Part shown: positions 1-7,925 of the stretch, in pieces | How positions within the stretch are numbered: position 1 is the first letter of the stretch | Layout: every line of letters starts with the position of its first letter | Translations under genes and position numbers: made by a program | The notes under the pieces: generated by a model | The model's input: only the letters and a program-made list of their open reading frames with translations | Told to the model about the DNA's origin: nothing | Database searches by the model: none | Assembly (NCBI GenBank): GCA_965198025.1 | Contig: OZ240237.1 | Location: 2,666,001 to 2,730,000, forward strand | Source of the DNA: CAYWWM01 sp965198025 | Lineage (GTDB): Bacteria > Acidobacteriota > Terriglobia > 2-12-FULL-54-10 | Direction of reading: 5' to 3' | Length of the DNA stretch: 64,000 nucleotides

Positions 1-435
1 AAGCTGATGCCGCCGCTGGTGCCGCAACTGCGCAAGAAAGTGAAGGAATGGCGGGACAGCGGTTACGTGGGGGCGAGCGACACCAGCAAAAGCCTGCTCA
101 ACTGGTGGTTCAACACGCCACACCTGCTCCCCCAAACCGACGGGGCTTCACTGGAAACGCTGGCCGAGTTCCAGTATTACTTCGCCCAGCGCGAGGCGCT
201 GGAGACTATCGTCTATCTGTACGACGTGGTGGACGTGCAGGACAAGTACGACCTGATGCGCTTCGACAGTAGCGGAGCGGTTTCCAGCGGCATGTTTGAC
301 GAGACCTGGCGACGCTTTGTAGCGAAAATGGCGACCGGCACAGGCAAGACCAAGCTGCTAAGCCTGGTGCTGGCCTGGAGCTATTTCCACAAGCTGTATG
401 AGCCGGAGTCGGGCTGGCCCGCAACTTCCTGGTGA
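1..435 (+). CDS. Type III restriction enzyme Res subunit, N-terminal part (5' partial, ends at a frameshift)
   Basis: This is the N-terminal part of the restriction (ATP-dependent translocase/endonuclease) subunit of a type III restriction-modification system. The frame is open to the window edge, so the true start probably lies upstream; the first in-frame ATG is at 7. Helicase motif I, MATGTGKT, sits at residues 108-115 counted from that ATG. The frame runs into a TGA at 433-435, just after a GGG run at 415-417. Adding one base there would join it smoothly to the next entry as SGLARNFLVIAPN. Together the two pieces give about 870 residues, close to the family's usual 900-1000. The break is either a real inactivating deletion or an assembly error. 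No mod methylase gene is visible; it may lie upstream of the window. Confidence 0.8.
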   Translation, partial: KLMPPLVPQLRKKVKEWRDSGYVGASDTSKSLLNWWFNTPHLLPQTDGASLETLAEFQYYFAQREALETIVYLYDVVDVQDKYDLMRFDSSGAVSSGMFDETWRRFVAKMATGTGKTKLLSLVLAWSYFHKLYEPESGWPATSW

Positions 436-2621
436 TCGCGCCCAACATTATCGTGCTGGACCGCATCTACAAGGATTTCAACGGTCTGCGCATCTTTTTC
501 GCGGACCCGGTGCTGCCGGACAACGGCGTGGACGGGCGCAACTGGCGCGACGATTTTCAACTGACCCTGCACCGGCAGGACGAGGTGCGCATCACCCGCC
601 CCACAGGCAACATTTTCCTGACCAACATCCACCGCGTCTATGCCGGGGACGACATGCCCGCATCGCCGGATGATGAAGACACGATGGATTACTTCCTGGG
701 CAAGCGGCCCACTGGCGCGACCACTGATTCCAAAGTGGATTTGGGCATGATCGTGCGCGACATTGACGAACTGGCGGTATTGAACGACGAGGCCCACCAT
801 ATTCACGACCCGAACATGGCATGGTTCAAATCCATCGAAGACATTCACAACCGTCTGAAGCAAAAAGGGTCGGCCCTTTCCCTGCAAGTGGACGTGACCG
901 CCACGCCCAAGCACAACAACGGCGCGATTTTCGTGCAGACCGTCGCCGATTACCCGCTGGTGGAAGCCATCTCGCAAAACGTGGTCAAGCATCCGGTGCT
1001 GCCCGACGCCGCCAGCCGCGCCAAGTTGACGGAACAGAAGAGCGCCAAGTACACCGAGAAATACGCCGATTACATTCACCTGGGCGTAATCGAGTGGCGC
1101 AAGGCGTATGCCGAGCACGAAAAGCTGGGCAAGAAAGCCATCTTGTTCGTGATGACCGATGACACTCGCAACTGCGACGACGTGGCCGAATACCTCGAAG
1201 GCCACTACCCCGACCTGAAAGACGCTGTGCTGGTCATCCACACAAAGAAAAATGGCGAGATTTCCGAATCAACGTCAGGCAAGAACAAAGAAGATTTGGA
1301 TAAGCTGCGCGATCAAGCCAACTCGATTGACAGGCTGGACAGCCCCTACAAAGCCATCATCTCGGTGATGGTGCTGAAAGAAGGTTGGGACGTGCGGAAC
1401 GTGACCACCATAGTAGGGCTGCGAGCGTATTCCGCCCCCAGCAACATCCTGCCTGAACAGACCCTGGGGCGCGGCCTGCGGAAAATGTACCCCGGCGGGC
1501 TGGAGGAATATGTCAGCGTAGTCGGCACGGATGCCTTTATGGATTTCGTGGAATCCATTCAGGCGGAAGGCGTGATTCTGGAACGCAAGCCGATGGGCGA
1601 AGGCACGCAGCCCAATACGCCGCTGGTAGTGGAGATTGACAAGGAGAACGACAAAAAAGACATTGGGGCGCTGGACATTGAAATCCCCGTGCTTACGCCG
1701 CGCGCCTATCGGGAATACAAGAACCTGAGCAACCTGAACGCGAGCGCGCTGGGGCATCAGCGCGTGGCCTACCTACAATTCAGCGAGGAAGAACAGCGGG
1801 AGATCGTCTTCAAGGACATTACCACCAGCGAGGTGACGCATACCACTATCCTCGACACGGCGGGCATTGCCGATTATCGCAGTGTGATCGGCTACTTTGC
1901 GCAGACCCTGATGAAGGATTTGCGGCTGGTCAGCGGTTACGATGTGCTGTACGGGAAAGTCAAAACGTTTGTGCAAGAGCAGTTGTTTGACCGTCCCGTG
2001 GAACTGGAAACCCCCAACACACTGCGCAACTTGTCGGAACCGGCCGCTACCAAAACCCTGATCGAAACGTTCAAGAAGGCGATCAACGCACTCACCGTGC
2101 AGGACAAAGGCGACGCCGAAATCCGGGATACCATCAAGCTGCGGCAGACACGGCCCTTCGTAGCCAAAGATCAGGGCTACCTTATTCCTAAAAAGAGCGT
2201 CTTTAACAAGATCATTGGGGACAGCCATTTTGAACTGCTGTTTGCCAGCTTCCTGGAAGATTGCAGCGACGTGGTTTCCTACACCAAGAATTATCTGGCG
2301 GTACGCTTCAAACTGGATTACGTGAACACGAACGGCGACATTTCCAACTACTACCCGGATTTTCTGGTCAAGCTGTCCGCGAAGCGGATTTTCATTGTGG
2401 AAACCAAAGGCCAGGAAGAACTTGACGTTCCGCTGAAGATGCAACGGCTACGGCAATGGTGCGAAGACATTAACCGAGCGCAGACGGACGTGGAATACGA
2501 CTTTGCTTACGTGGACGAGGAGAGTTTTAAGAAATACAAGCCTGCCTCGTTCCAACAATTGGTCGCAGGCTTCAGGGAATACAAAGGGGCAGTTCTCTCT
2601 GCACGGTCCGGGACTGATTGA
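432..2621 (+). CDS. Type III restriction enzyme Res subunit, main part (after frameshift)
   Basis: This carries the rest of the Res subunit. Counted from the ATG at 432, the Walker B/DEAH-like motif NDEAHH is at residues 118-123, and a helicase motif VI-like arginine stretch, EQTLGRGLRKMYP, lies near residue 345. A C-terminal PD-(D/E)xK nuclease signature is present as NYYPDF followed by IFIVETKG, near residues 640-660. Helicase and nuclease parts are therefore both complete, and only the junction with motif I is broken. The ATG at 432 is not a natural start, because family similarity continues upstream in this frame (ARNFLV before MIAPN). If the upstream frameshift is real, the product lacks motif I and cannot hydrolyse ATP. 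The gene ends just before a repeat-filled gap. Confidence 0.85.
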   Translation: MIAPNIIVLDRIYKDFNGLRIFFADPVLPDNGVDGRNWRDDFQLTLHRQDEVRITRPTGNIFLTNIHRVYAGDDMPASPDDEDTMDYFLGKRPTGATTDSKVDLGMIVRDIDELAVLNDEAHHIHDPNMAWFKSIEDIHNRLKQKGSALSLQVDVTATPKHNNGAIFVQTVADYPLVEAISQNVVKHPVLPDAASRAKLTEQKSAKYTEKYADYIHLGVIEWRKAYAEHEKLGKKAILFVMTDDTRNCDDVAEYLEGHYPDLKDAVLVIHTKKNGEISESTSGKNKEDLDKLRDQANSIDRLDSPYKAIISVMVLKEGWDVRNVTTIVGLRAYSAPSNILPEQTLGRGLRKMYPGGLEEYVSVVGTDAFMDFVESIQAEGVILERKPMGEGTQPNTPLVVEIDKENDKKDIGALDIEIPVLTPRAYREYKNLSNLNASALGHQRVAYLQFSEEEQREIVFKDITTSEVTHTTILDTAGIADYRSVIGYFAQTLMKDLRLVSGYDVLYGKVKTFVQEQLFDRPVELETPNTLRNLSEPAATKTLIETFKKAINALTVQDKGDAEIRDTIKLRQTRPFVAKDQGYLIPKKSVFNKIIGDSHFELLFASFLEDCSDVVSYTKNYLAVRFKLDYVNTNGDISNYYPDFLVKLSAKRIFIVETKGQEELDVPLKMQRLRQWCEDINRAQTDVEYDFAYVDEESFKKYKPASFQQLVAGFREYKGAVLSARSGTD

Positions 2622-2668
2622 TGTCGAAGTCCGGCGCAGCGAATTCGGGACTCGGGACTCGCAGAAAG

Positions 2669-2942
2669 AACAGGCCCACGGCACAAACGCCGTGCCGTGG
2701 CTACCGGGAAACCATATCGTCACTTCGCTATGCTCGGGACAGGCGGGACAAGCGGGACTCGAAGAATCGGTGCAGGCCGGGGGCCTGCGCTACAGGGAAC
2801 AGGCCGGAGGCTGTCGCTACCTGCCTATGTCTGTTGCCATGTGGGGAAAGGGAAGAACAGGCCCACGGCACAAACGCCGTGCCGTGGTTACCGGGAAAAG
2901 GGGAAAGCGAGCGCAGACCAGAGGCCTGTCGCTACTTGGCTA
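2669..2942. repeat. Intergenic palindromic repeats (two module types)
   Basis: Two copies of a hairpin module (about 2669-2709 and 2858-2898) share CACGGCAC-AAAC-GCCGTGCCGTGG followed by a TACCGGGAA end. Between and after them are three degenerate copies of the genome's A module, ACAGGCC-GGA-GGCCTGTCGCTAC (about 2771-2793, 2797-2820 and 2913-2936). An open frame runs through this DNA into the next gene, but its peptide is only translated repeat. I therefore treat 2622-3004 as non-coding. Confidence 0.7.
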
Positions 2943-3004
2943 CAACAGGTGACTCAACCCGCAGAACGGGAAGGTGGTTGCCGAAAGAAGGGAGGGATTT
3001 GGAA

Positions 3005-3862
3005 ATGGAGAATCGGTTGCGCAGTGCAGTTCTGACAGGGATGGTGCTCCTCATCCCGCTCGTCTATTCGCTTATCTGGCCGCTTATCAGGCCGCCCGTT
3101 GTGCTGGCGCAGGGAGCAGGACCGGGGGGAGAGGCGGCGCGAGAGCTGGCCGGGTTCTGGGACCGGGAGAGGAATACAGGAGAGAGCGTCGACCCGGACT
3201 TTCGGCGGTTCGGCACGGAGCAGCCTCCGTTGCAGCCCTGGGCCATGGAGATCTTCCGGGCGAACCGGGGGAATGTGGGCATGCGGAGACCGGCGCTCAA
3301 CGCGATCGACCAGCTCGATCCGGTGAACAACTGCTTTCCGGCCGGGGTGCCGCGGATCATGCTGCTGCGCGTGTTCGAGATCATTCCTCTCGCGGACCAA
3401 GTGCTGATGCTGTTCGAGTACGATCACGCGGTGCGACGCATCTACACGGACGGGCGCGAACATCCGGAGGGCTATCCGCCGGGGTGGATGGGACATTCGA
3501 TCGGGCGATGGGACGGAGACACGCTGGTGGCGGATACGGTCGGCTTGACGGACAGAACGTGGATCGACCGGGTCGGGACGCCGCACAGCGAAGCGTTGCG
3601 CGTGGTGGAGCGCTTCCGGCGGGCGGCGCAGGACCGGTTGGAGGTCGAGTTCCGGTTCGAAGACCCCGAGGCGTTTACGCGGGCGTGGGGCGGGAGGAAA
3701 GATTACATCCTGCGGCCGGAGTTGGAAATACTGGAGCACGTGGTGTGCGATCACCTGTACGTGCTGGAGAAGCAGCCCGGGGTGCGGCCGCGCTTTGAAT
3801 GGGAAACCATGGATCCGGGGTTGTCGCCGGAGGAGTGGGAAATCTTTAACTCGGAGGAGTGA
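3005..3862 (+). CDS. Secreted protein of unknown function (acidobacterial family)
   Basis: The product is 285 aa. A frame extends upstream to 2618, but that part translates intergenic repeats. I chose the ATG at 3005, which follows an AGGGAGG-like ribosome site at about 2990-2996 and starts a typical signal peptide: basic residues, a long hydrophobic stretch, then VLAQ at about residues 33-36. The conserved core contains GHSIGRWDGDTLVADTVGLT and PHSEALRVVERFRR. I recall this pattern from uncharacterised secreted proteins of Acidobacteriota and some Proteobacteria, but no biochemical role is known to me. The C-terminus is acidic. The neighbours are unrelated defence genes, so context gives no clue to function. 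Confidence 0.7.
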   Translation: MENRLRSAVLTGMVLLIPLVYSLIWPLIRPPVVLAQGAGPGGEAARELAGFWDRERNTGESVDPDFRRFGTEQPPLQPWAMEIFRANRGNVGMRRPALNAIDQLDPVNNCFPAGVPRIMLLRVFEIIPLADQVLMLFEYDHAVRRIYTDGREHPEGYPPGWMGHSIGRWDGDTLVADTVGLTDRTWIDRVGTPHSEALRVVERFRRAAQDRLEVEFRFEDPEAFTRAWGGRKDYILRPELEILEHVVCDHLYVLEKQPGVRPRFEWETMDPGLSPEEWEIFNSEE

Positions 3863-4097
3863 TCGCGCAGCGCGTTCGCTGGAAGCGGCTGGCTCGGCGA
3901 ACGGAGGTTGAGAGGGTTCGGAAATATTCTGTGACATCCAGGACCCGTATCGACAGTTGTATGTTGTGAGCGGGAGCCGACAGGTGTTTCGACCCACGGA
4001 CGGCTTAGCAACACAGCCGTTCTACAGAAAGGACCTTCGCAACTTCGTGAAATGACCTGGAAATGTGTACCGCTCCTGGGGTTAACCGTCCAAGGGT

Positions 4098-4997
4098 CTA
4101 TTCATCGGCAGCTTTGGTAGAGCATTTCTGTGTATGAGTTTTTGAACTTCCTAGATATAGAGAGCTCGTAAGCCACTGTTGATGGGCGTGGTCTACGCAA
4201 AAGACGTACTTTTCCGCCTGTATTGCACTGACAGCGTTCAGCAGGCTTGCGAACCTGTGTGGGGGTGTCTTGTCGAGCTCACGCGGGTCATTGACCGCAC
4301 AAAATGCGGAGTTTGGATCTAGAGGCAGGAACCATCTTGCATCAGGATGATCGTAGCCTTTGAGACGGACCAATGGGCGATCCGACAACACCAGGGTGCT
4401 GTCGTCAGGGCCGAGATGCTTGACGCGCCATCGCATGTTGATCAACGTGCCGCCGACCTGAGGATTATCGACAAGCTTCTGAATTGCGCTGAGCGCTCTG
4501 TCTTCGAATGAGAAGCCTTGTTCCGTCAGGAATTCCGAGGCTGTACCGGAGAGTCCCAGCTGTTCCATCGTACGCTGTATATCTGGATCGATGTCAACCT
4601 CCTTTGCCAAGTATGAGGCGCCATCGCGCAACCGTCTGACATTGGGTGGGCGACGAGCTTCGAGGGACAGGAGAAGCCTGGCAAAGTCGCAACGCTCGTC
4701 GTGAGTCAGGGACTCCGGTCCATCCGTGACAAGACGATCGCGCGCGAGCGCTCCCTTTGAATCAACATCTCCAAAGTATTCACATTCGAGTACGTCTCGT
4801 CCCTTTTCATGGTGCTCAAGCGTCAAAAGGTCAATTTCGTGACAGAAGGCCTTGGGGCCCTTGCGTTTGCAGAAAAGCCGACCTTGTCTTTCATCCCACC
4901 CAAAACCATTCACTTCGCCGTCAACCGCCCAGGGCTTCATTAGAAACTCAGGCACGAAGTGGTGTCTATGGGACTCTTGTTGCATCGCCTGCTTCAT
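4098..4997 (-). CDS. DUF4238 domain-containing protein
   Basis: A 299-aa protein whose N-terminus carries the DUF4238 hallmark HHFVPEFLMKPW (residues 12-23). It continues with the CKRKGPKAFCHEIDLLTLE and FARLLLSLEARRPPNVRRL segments characteristic of the family. There is no signal peptide or membrane segment, so it is presumably cytoplasmic. DUF4238 genes have no established function and are scattered in bacterial accessory regions. Here the gene sits between restriction remnants and a toxin-antitoxin pair. The start could also be the ATG four codons further in (MQQESH). Codon use looks less GC-biased than the core genes, which fits horizontal acquisition. Confidence 0.8.
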   Translation of the reverse strand: MKQAMQQESHRHHFVPEFLMKPWAVDGEVNGFGWDERQGRLFCKRKGPKAFCHEIDLLTLEHHEKGRDVLECEYFGDVDSKGALARDRLVTDGPESLTHDERCDFARLLLSLEARRPPNVRRLRDGASYLAKEVDIDPDIQRTMEQLGLSGTASEFLTEQGFSFEDRALSAIQKLVDNPQVGGTLINMRWRVKHLGPDDSTLVLSDRPLVRLKGYDHPDARWFLPLDPNSAFCAVNDPRELDKTPPHRFASLLNAVSAIQAEKYVFCVDHAHQQWLTSSLYLGSSKTHTQKCSTKAADE

Positions 4998-5072
4998 TCG
5001 CGGGTCGTCGATATCTTACAAACGCGCTTGACGATGAGGCCGTCCTGGGCGCGGACGAGATAGAGCCGCCCG

Positions 5073-5258
5073 ACGTTAGCGGCCGAGGAGGCGAACCATC
5101 CACGCGAGGTGATCGAGGCGACCCTGGCACATGTTGTTCAGAACAAGGTCGAGGCGACCTACGCGCGATCGGACCTGTTCGAGCACCGGCACCACCTAGC
5201 ACGCCAATTTGCTTCAGTCATCCGTAAGGCCGTGAGCGTATCTAACTCCCGTCTATGA
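5073..5258 (+). pseudogene. C-terminal relic of a tyrosine (phage-type) integrase
   Basis: Frame 3 from about 5073 to the TGA at 5256-5258 reads LAAEEANHPREVIEATLAHV, then VQNKVEATYARSDLFEHRHHL. This matches the far C-terminus of P4-type phage integrases, where the usual form is DWAAE..N.PREV.E.ALAHVV.nK.EaAYaRsDLFerRR. The Trp of DWAAE appears lost through a small indel near 5073-5080, and everything upstream, including the catalytic Arg-His-Arg-Tyr region, is absent. This is a degraded mobile-element remnant and supports the view that the surrounding genes arrived on an integrative element. Confidence 0.65.
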
Positions 5259-5293
5259 TAACCCGCTAAGCAGCATCAGCTACAAGGCCTTGT

Positions 5294-5357
5294 CGGCTCG
5301 ACGGCCTTCCTGCAAGGATGGATCCGGACGGGAGCGACCCCTGTAGGAAGGCTCGGA
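5294..5357. repeat. Diverged 65-bp repeat, copy 1 (copy 2 at 17041-17105)
   Basis: The stretch CGGCTCGACGGCCTTCCTGC followed by AAGGATGGAT..GGACGG.AGCG and ending in AGGAA..CTCGGA aligns with 17041-17105 at roughly 75-80% identity by eye. No gene covers either copy. Function unknown. Confidence 0.5.
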
Positions 5358-5451
5358 AATATGCCCACGGGCAGCGGCACAGAGGCGCCGACAAGGGTCC
5401 GGATGAAATGGCGTTACTCGGTCGGTTCTGGTTGCTTTTCCAAAGGAGTTA

Positions 5452-5471
5452 GACTAGTTTTATATCTAGTC
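5452..5471 (+). promoter_or_regulatory. Inverted repeat over the toxin-antitoxin promoter (candidate operator)
   Basis: A perfect 6-bp inverted repeat, GACTAG-N8-CTAGTC, with an AT-only core (TTTTATAT) lies 36 bp upstream of the antitoxin ATG. The core could serve as a -10 region. Phd/VapB-type antitoxins usually bind such palindromes to repress their own operon, so an autoregulatory operator is likely. A strong ribosome site, GGAGGT, follows at 5493-5498. Confidence 0.55.
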
Positions 5472-5506
5472 ATTCTCTTGGCGGCTCTTGATGGAGGTAA
5501 TGCTGC

Positions 5507-5767
5507 ATGAGCAAGACATGGCAGGTGCAGGATGCCAAGGCGCGTTTCAGCGAGTTGCTGGAGACGAGCTTGGCCGAAGGCCCCCAGATCGTGACCAAAC
5601 GGGGCGTGGAGACGGCCGTGTTGGTGCCCATCGACGAGTGGCGGCGATTGGAGAAGCGGGCCAGACCGGATCTCAAGCAACTACTGCTCGCTCCGGAAGC
5701 GCGCACGGATGCGCTGACGCCACCGCGACCGCGGCATCGCCACCGCGTGTCCCCGAGCTTCGAGTAA
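5507..5767 (+). CDS. Phd/YefM-family antitoxin
   Basis: An 86-aa protein starting MSKTWQVQDAKARFSELLE, the classic N-terminal beta-alpha unit of Phd/YefM antitoxins. This unit dimerises and binds operator DNA. The VTKRGVETAVLVPIDEWRRLE segment (residues 29-49) is also family-typical. The C-terminal tail is proline/arginine-rich and would wrap the partner toxin. The start is fixed by GGAGGT nine bases upstream. The stop is four bases before the VapC start, so the pair is translationally linked. A palindromic candidate operator lies just upstream. The length is normal and I see no sign of decay, unlike most neighbours. Confidence 0.9.
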   Translation: MSKTWQVQDAKARFSELLETSLAEGPQIVTKRGVETAVLVPIDEWRRLEKRARPDLKQLLLAPEARTDALTPPRPRHRHRVSPSFE

Positions 5768-5771
5768 GTCC

Positions 5772-6194
5772 ATGTATCTGCTCGACACCAATGTCGTATC
5801 GGAACTGCGCCGTCCTCATCCGCATCCAAGCGTCGTCCGATGGATTGAACAGGTTCCCGCCGAAGAACTGTTTCTGTCCGCGGTGACGGTCGGGGAGATC
5901 CAAGCGGGCATCGAACTAACCCGCGAGCAGGACGCCGCCAAGAGTGAGGAACTGGAAGCGTGGCTCAGCGCGGTGCTGGTCTCCTATAATGTCCTCCCGA
6001 TGAATGCAGCGACATTCCGGGAATGGGCGCGGCTCAAGCATCGCCGTTCAGACACTCTGATGGAGGACGCCATGATCGCCGCGACGGCCGTGGTGCATCG
6101 CCTGACGGTCGTGACCCGGAACGTGCGCGATTTTGAGCAACTCGGAGTAGATCTTCTGAATCCATTCGAACACGAATCCGACGTGCGGCGGTAG
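5772..6194 (+). CDS. vapC: PIN-domain toxin, VapC/FitB type
   Basis: A 140-aa PIN-domain ribonuclease. The acidic active-site residues are visible: D5 in LLDTN, E42 in SAVTVGEI, D99 in LMEDA, and N117/D120 in TRNVRDF. These positions coordinate the metal used to cut RNA (tRNA or rRNA in characterised VapC toxins). The opening YLLDTNVVSELRRP is typical of the FitB/VapC branch paired with Phd-type antitoxins. It follows the antitoxin by four bases and must share its transcript. All key residues are intact, so the module looks functional even though flanking genes are relics. The RNA target cannot be predicted from sequence. Confidence 0.9.
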   Translation: MYLLDTNVVSELRRPHPHPSVVRWIEQVPAEELFLSAVTVGEIQAGIELTREQDAAKSEELEAWLSAVLVSYNVLPMNAATFREWARLKHRRSDTLMEDAMIAATAVVHRLTVVTRNVRDFEQLGVDLLNPFEHESDVRR

Positions 6195-6213
6195 GCTGGA
6201 GAAACCACCATTT

Positions 6214-6783
6214 ATGGCGAGCCGGGTGGACTGCATGGCGGCACTGCCGGGCCAACTCTTCTACTCCACCCAGATACCGGCCTGCCTGTGGTTCCTCGCC
6301 CGCGACCGGCGCGAGGAAGTGCTGTTCATTGACTCCCGCAAGCTGGGACGCATGGTGGACCGCACCCACCGGGAGCTGACGGATGAGGACATCGCCCGCA
6401 TCGCCGATACCTACCATGCCTGGCGCGGCGAGGATGGCGCGGGCGAGTACGCCGATGTGCCAGATTTCTGCAAGTCAGCGACATTGGAGGAGGTCCGCAA
6501 GCACGGCCACGTGCTCACTCCCGGCCGCTACGTCAGGACAGGCGGGACTTCGGCGGTGAAGCAGTTTAGAGGAGCAGAAGGAAAATACCGCTTCCGAAAT
6601 GCCATCACTATGGCACTTCGGATCGCCGCTCGTGATGCAGATGCAGAACAGAGCATAGGACAAAAGAAGCCACCGCTTGCTTCGCGCGCGGCTCGGATGC
6701 GGGGGAAGAGCAGATCCCTCGCTGCCCCTCACCTGCGGCTCAGGCTTCTCGGGATGACACAGTTTGGGGGGGCTGCATTATAA
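6214..6783 (+). pseudogene. 3' relic of a type I restriction methylase (HsdM) gene
   Basis: Residues 5-107 of this frame match the C-terminal region of type I N6-adenine methylase subunits: DCMAALPGQLFYSTQIPACL, WFLARDRREEVLFIDSRKLG, VDRTHRELTDEDIARIADTY and VPDFCKSATLEEVRKHGHVL, ending TPGRYV. The whole N-terminal half, including the SAM-binding and NPPF catalytic motifs, is missing. After TPGRYV (about base 6534) the reading frame leaves the family and runs through intergenic repeat DNA to a chance stop at 6783. There is no hsdS or hsdR nearby. It is a dead fragment of a type I system, directly downstream of an intact toxin-antitoxin pair. Confidence 0.75.
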
Positions 6784-6905
6784 GGGGCAGGCAAGTGGCC
6801 TGTCGCTACTTGTCCGCTGCTACGTCAGGGCAGGTGAAGAGCAGATCCCTCGTCGCTGCGCTCGCATCCGCTCGAGCAACAACGCTCCTCGGGATGACAC
6901 TGGCT
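6700..6905. repeat. Composite intergenic repeat (C-link-A-C modules)
   Basis: Two C modules (GAAGAGCAGATCCCTCG ... CTCGGGATGACAC) at about 6702-6760 and 6835-6901 flank a link plus A module (GGGGCAGGCAAGTGGCCTGTCGCTACTTG region, 6782-6811). Modules and order match the larger arrays at 7926-8375 and 21012-21350. Confidence 0.7.
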
Positions 6906-6948
6906 TTTCAGCGCTTGCTTGCGGCGACGGTTCGGGTTCCATGACAGC

Positions 6949-7887
6949 ATGAAATATGGAGCGCATCTACCGCTGATTGATTTCACCGGCAAGGGCTTCT
7001 CGCTGGGGCTGCTGACCGAGTACGCACGGACAGCGGGGCGGCTGGGGTTCGCGGCGCTGGGGATGAACGACCACCTGGCCTTCCCGCGGCCGTGGCTGGA
7101 CGGGCCGACGGCGCTGGCGGCGATGCTCGAACACAGCGGCCGGATGCAGCTCTTCACGACGGTGGGGCTGCCGGTGCTGCGCGGACCGGCAGCGTTCGCG
7201 AAGACACTGGGGGCTCTCGACGTGCTCTCCGGAGGCCGCGTGGTGGCGGCGCTGGGGCCGGGGTCGTCGGCGAAAGACTACGCGCTGGCGGGGATCGACT
7301 TCGAAGAACGCTGGAAGCGGATCGACGATTCGGTTGCGGCGCTGCGGGCGTTCTGGAGCGCCGACGGAACGGCGTGGCGCGGCAAGTTCTATTCGACCGA
7401 AGGGCTCACGCTCGAACCGAAGCCGGCGCGGCGGGGCGGGATTCCGATCTGGATCGGGAGCTGGGGGTCGGAAGCAGGACTGAAGCGCACGGCGCGGTGG
7501 GGAGACGGGTGGCTGGCGTCGGCGTACAACACAACGCCGGCAATATTCGGAGAAGCGTGGAAGCGGCTGCAGGAGAAGTTGCCGGCGCACGGCAAGAATC
7601 CCAGCGAGTTTCCGAACGCGCTGTCAACGGGTTTCCTCTACATTACGGATGATCCGAAGGAACGGGACCGCTGCCTGCGCGAGGTGGTGGGGCGGGCGAT
7701 TCTGCGGCCACCGGAGCAATTGGGCGAGCGGCTGCTGGTGGGGCCGGCTGAGGAATGCGCGCGGAAGCTGGCGGCGTACGAAGCCGCCGGACTGCAGATG
7801 GCGTTCGTGTGGCCGGTGGCGGACGAACTGGAGCAACTGGAAATTTTCCGGACGAAGGTCGTGCCGCTGGTCGAGAAAGCGAAGTGA
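6949..7887 (+). CDS. LLM-class flavin-dependent oxidoreductase
   Basis: A 312-aa luciferase-like monooxygenase-fold protein that would use FMN or F420 as flavin. The frame opens at 6919, but I place the start at the ATG at 6949, because family members begin MKYGAHLPLIDF. Family signatures are the early GFAALGMNDHL stretch (about residues 34-44), LGALDVLSGGRVVAALGPGS, and GGIPIWIGSWGSEAGLKRTA with ARWGDGWL. The substrate cannot be deduced. The gene stands alone between repeat arrays, so there is no operon partner. A second, more distant member of the same superfamily lies at 29.1 kb. Confidence 0.85.
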   Translation: MKYGAHLPLIDFTGKGFSLGLLTEYARTAGRLGFAALGMNDHLAFPRPWLDGPTALAAMLEHSGRMQLFTTVGLPVLRGPAAFAKTLGALDVLSGGRVVAALGPGSSAKDYALAGIDFEERWKRIDDSVAALRAFWSADGTAWRGKFYSTEGLTLEPKPARRGGIPIWIGSWGSEAGLKRTARWGDGWLASAYNTTPAIFGEAWKRLQEKLPAHGKNPSEFPNALSTGFLYITDDPKERDRCLREVVGRAILRPPEQLGERLLVGPAEECARKLAAYEAAGLQMAFVWPVADELEQLEIFRTKVVPLVEKAK

Positions 7888-7925
7888 TCCTGCGCTACTG
7901 TCGCTATTAACCGAAGAAGATGGAG

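Noticed and set aside
2618..3004. N-terminal extension of the secreted unknown protein
   Set aside because: The peptide is translated palindromic repeats; a signal peptide starts at 3005.
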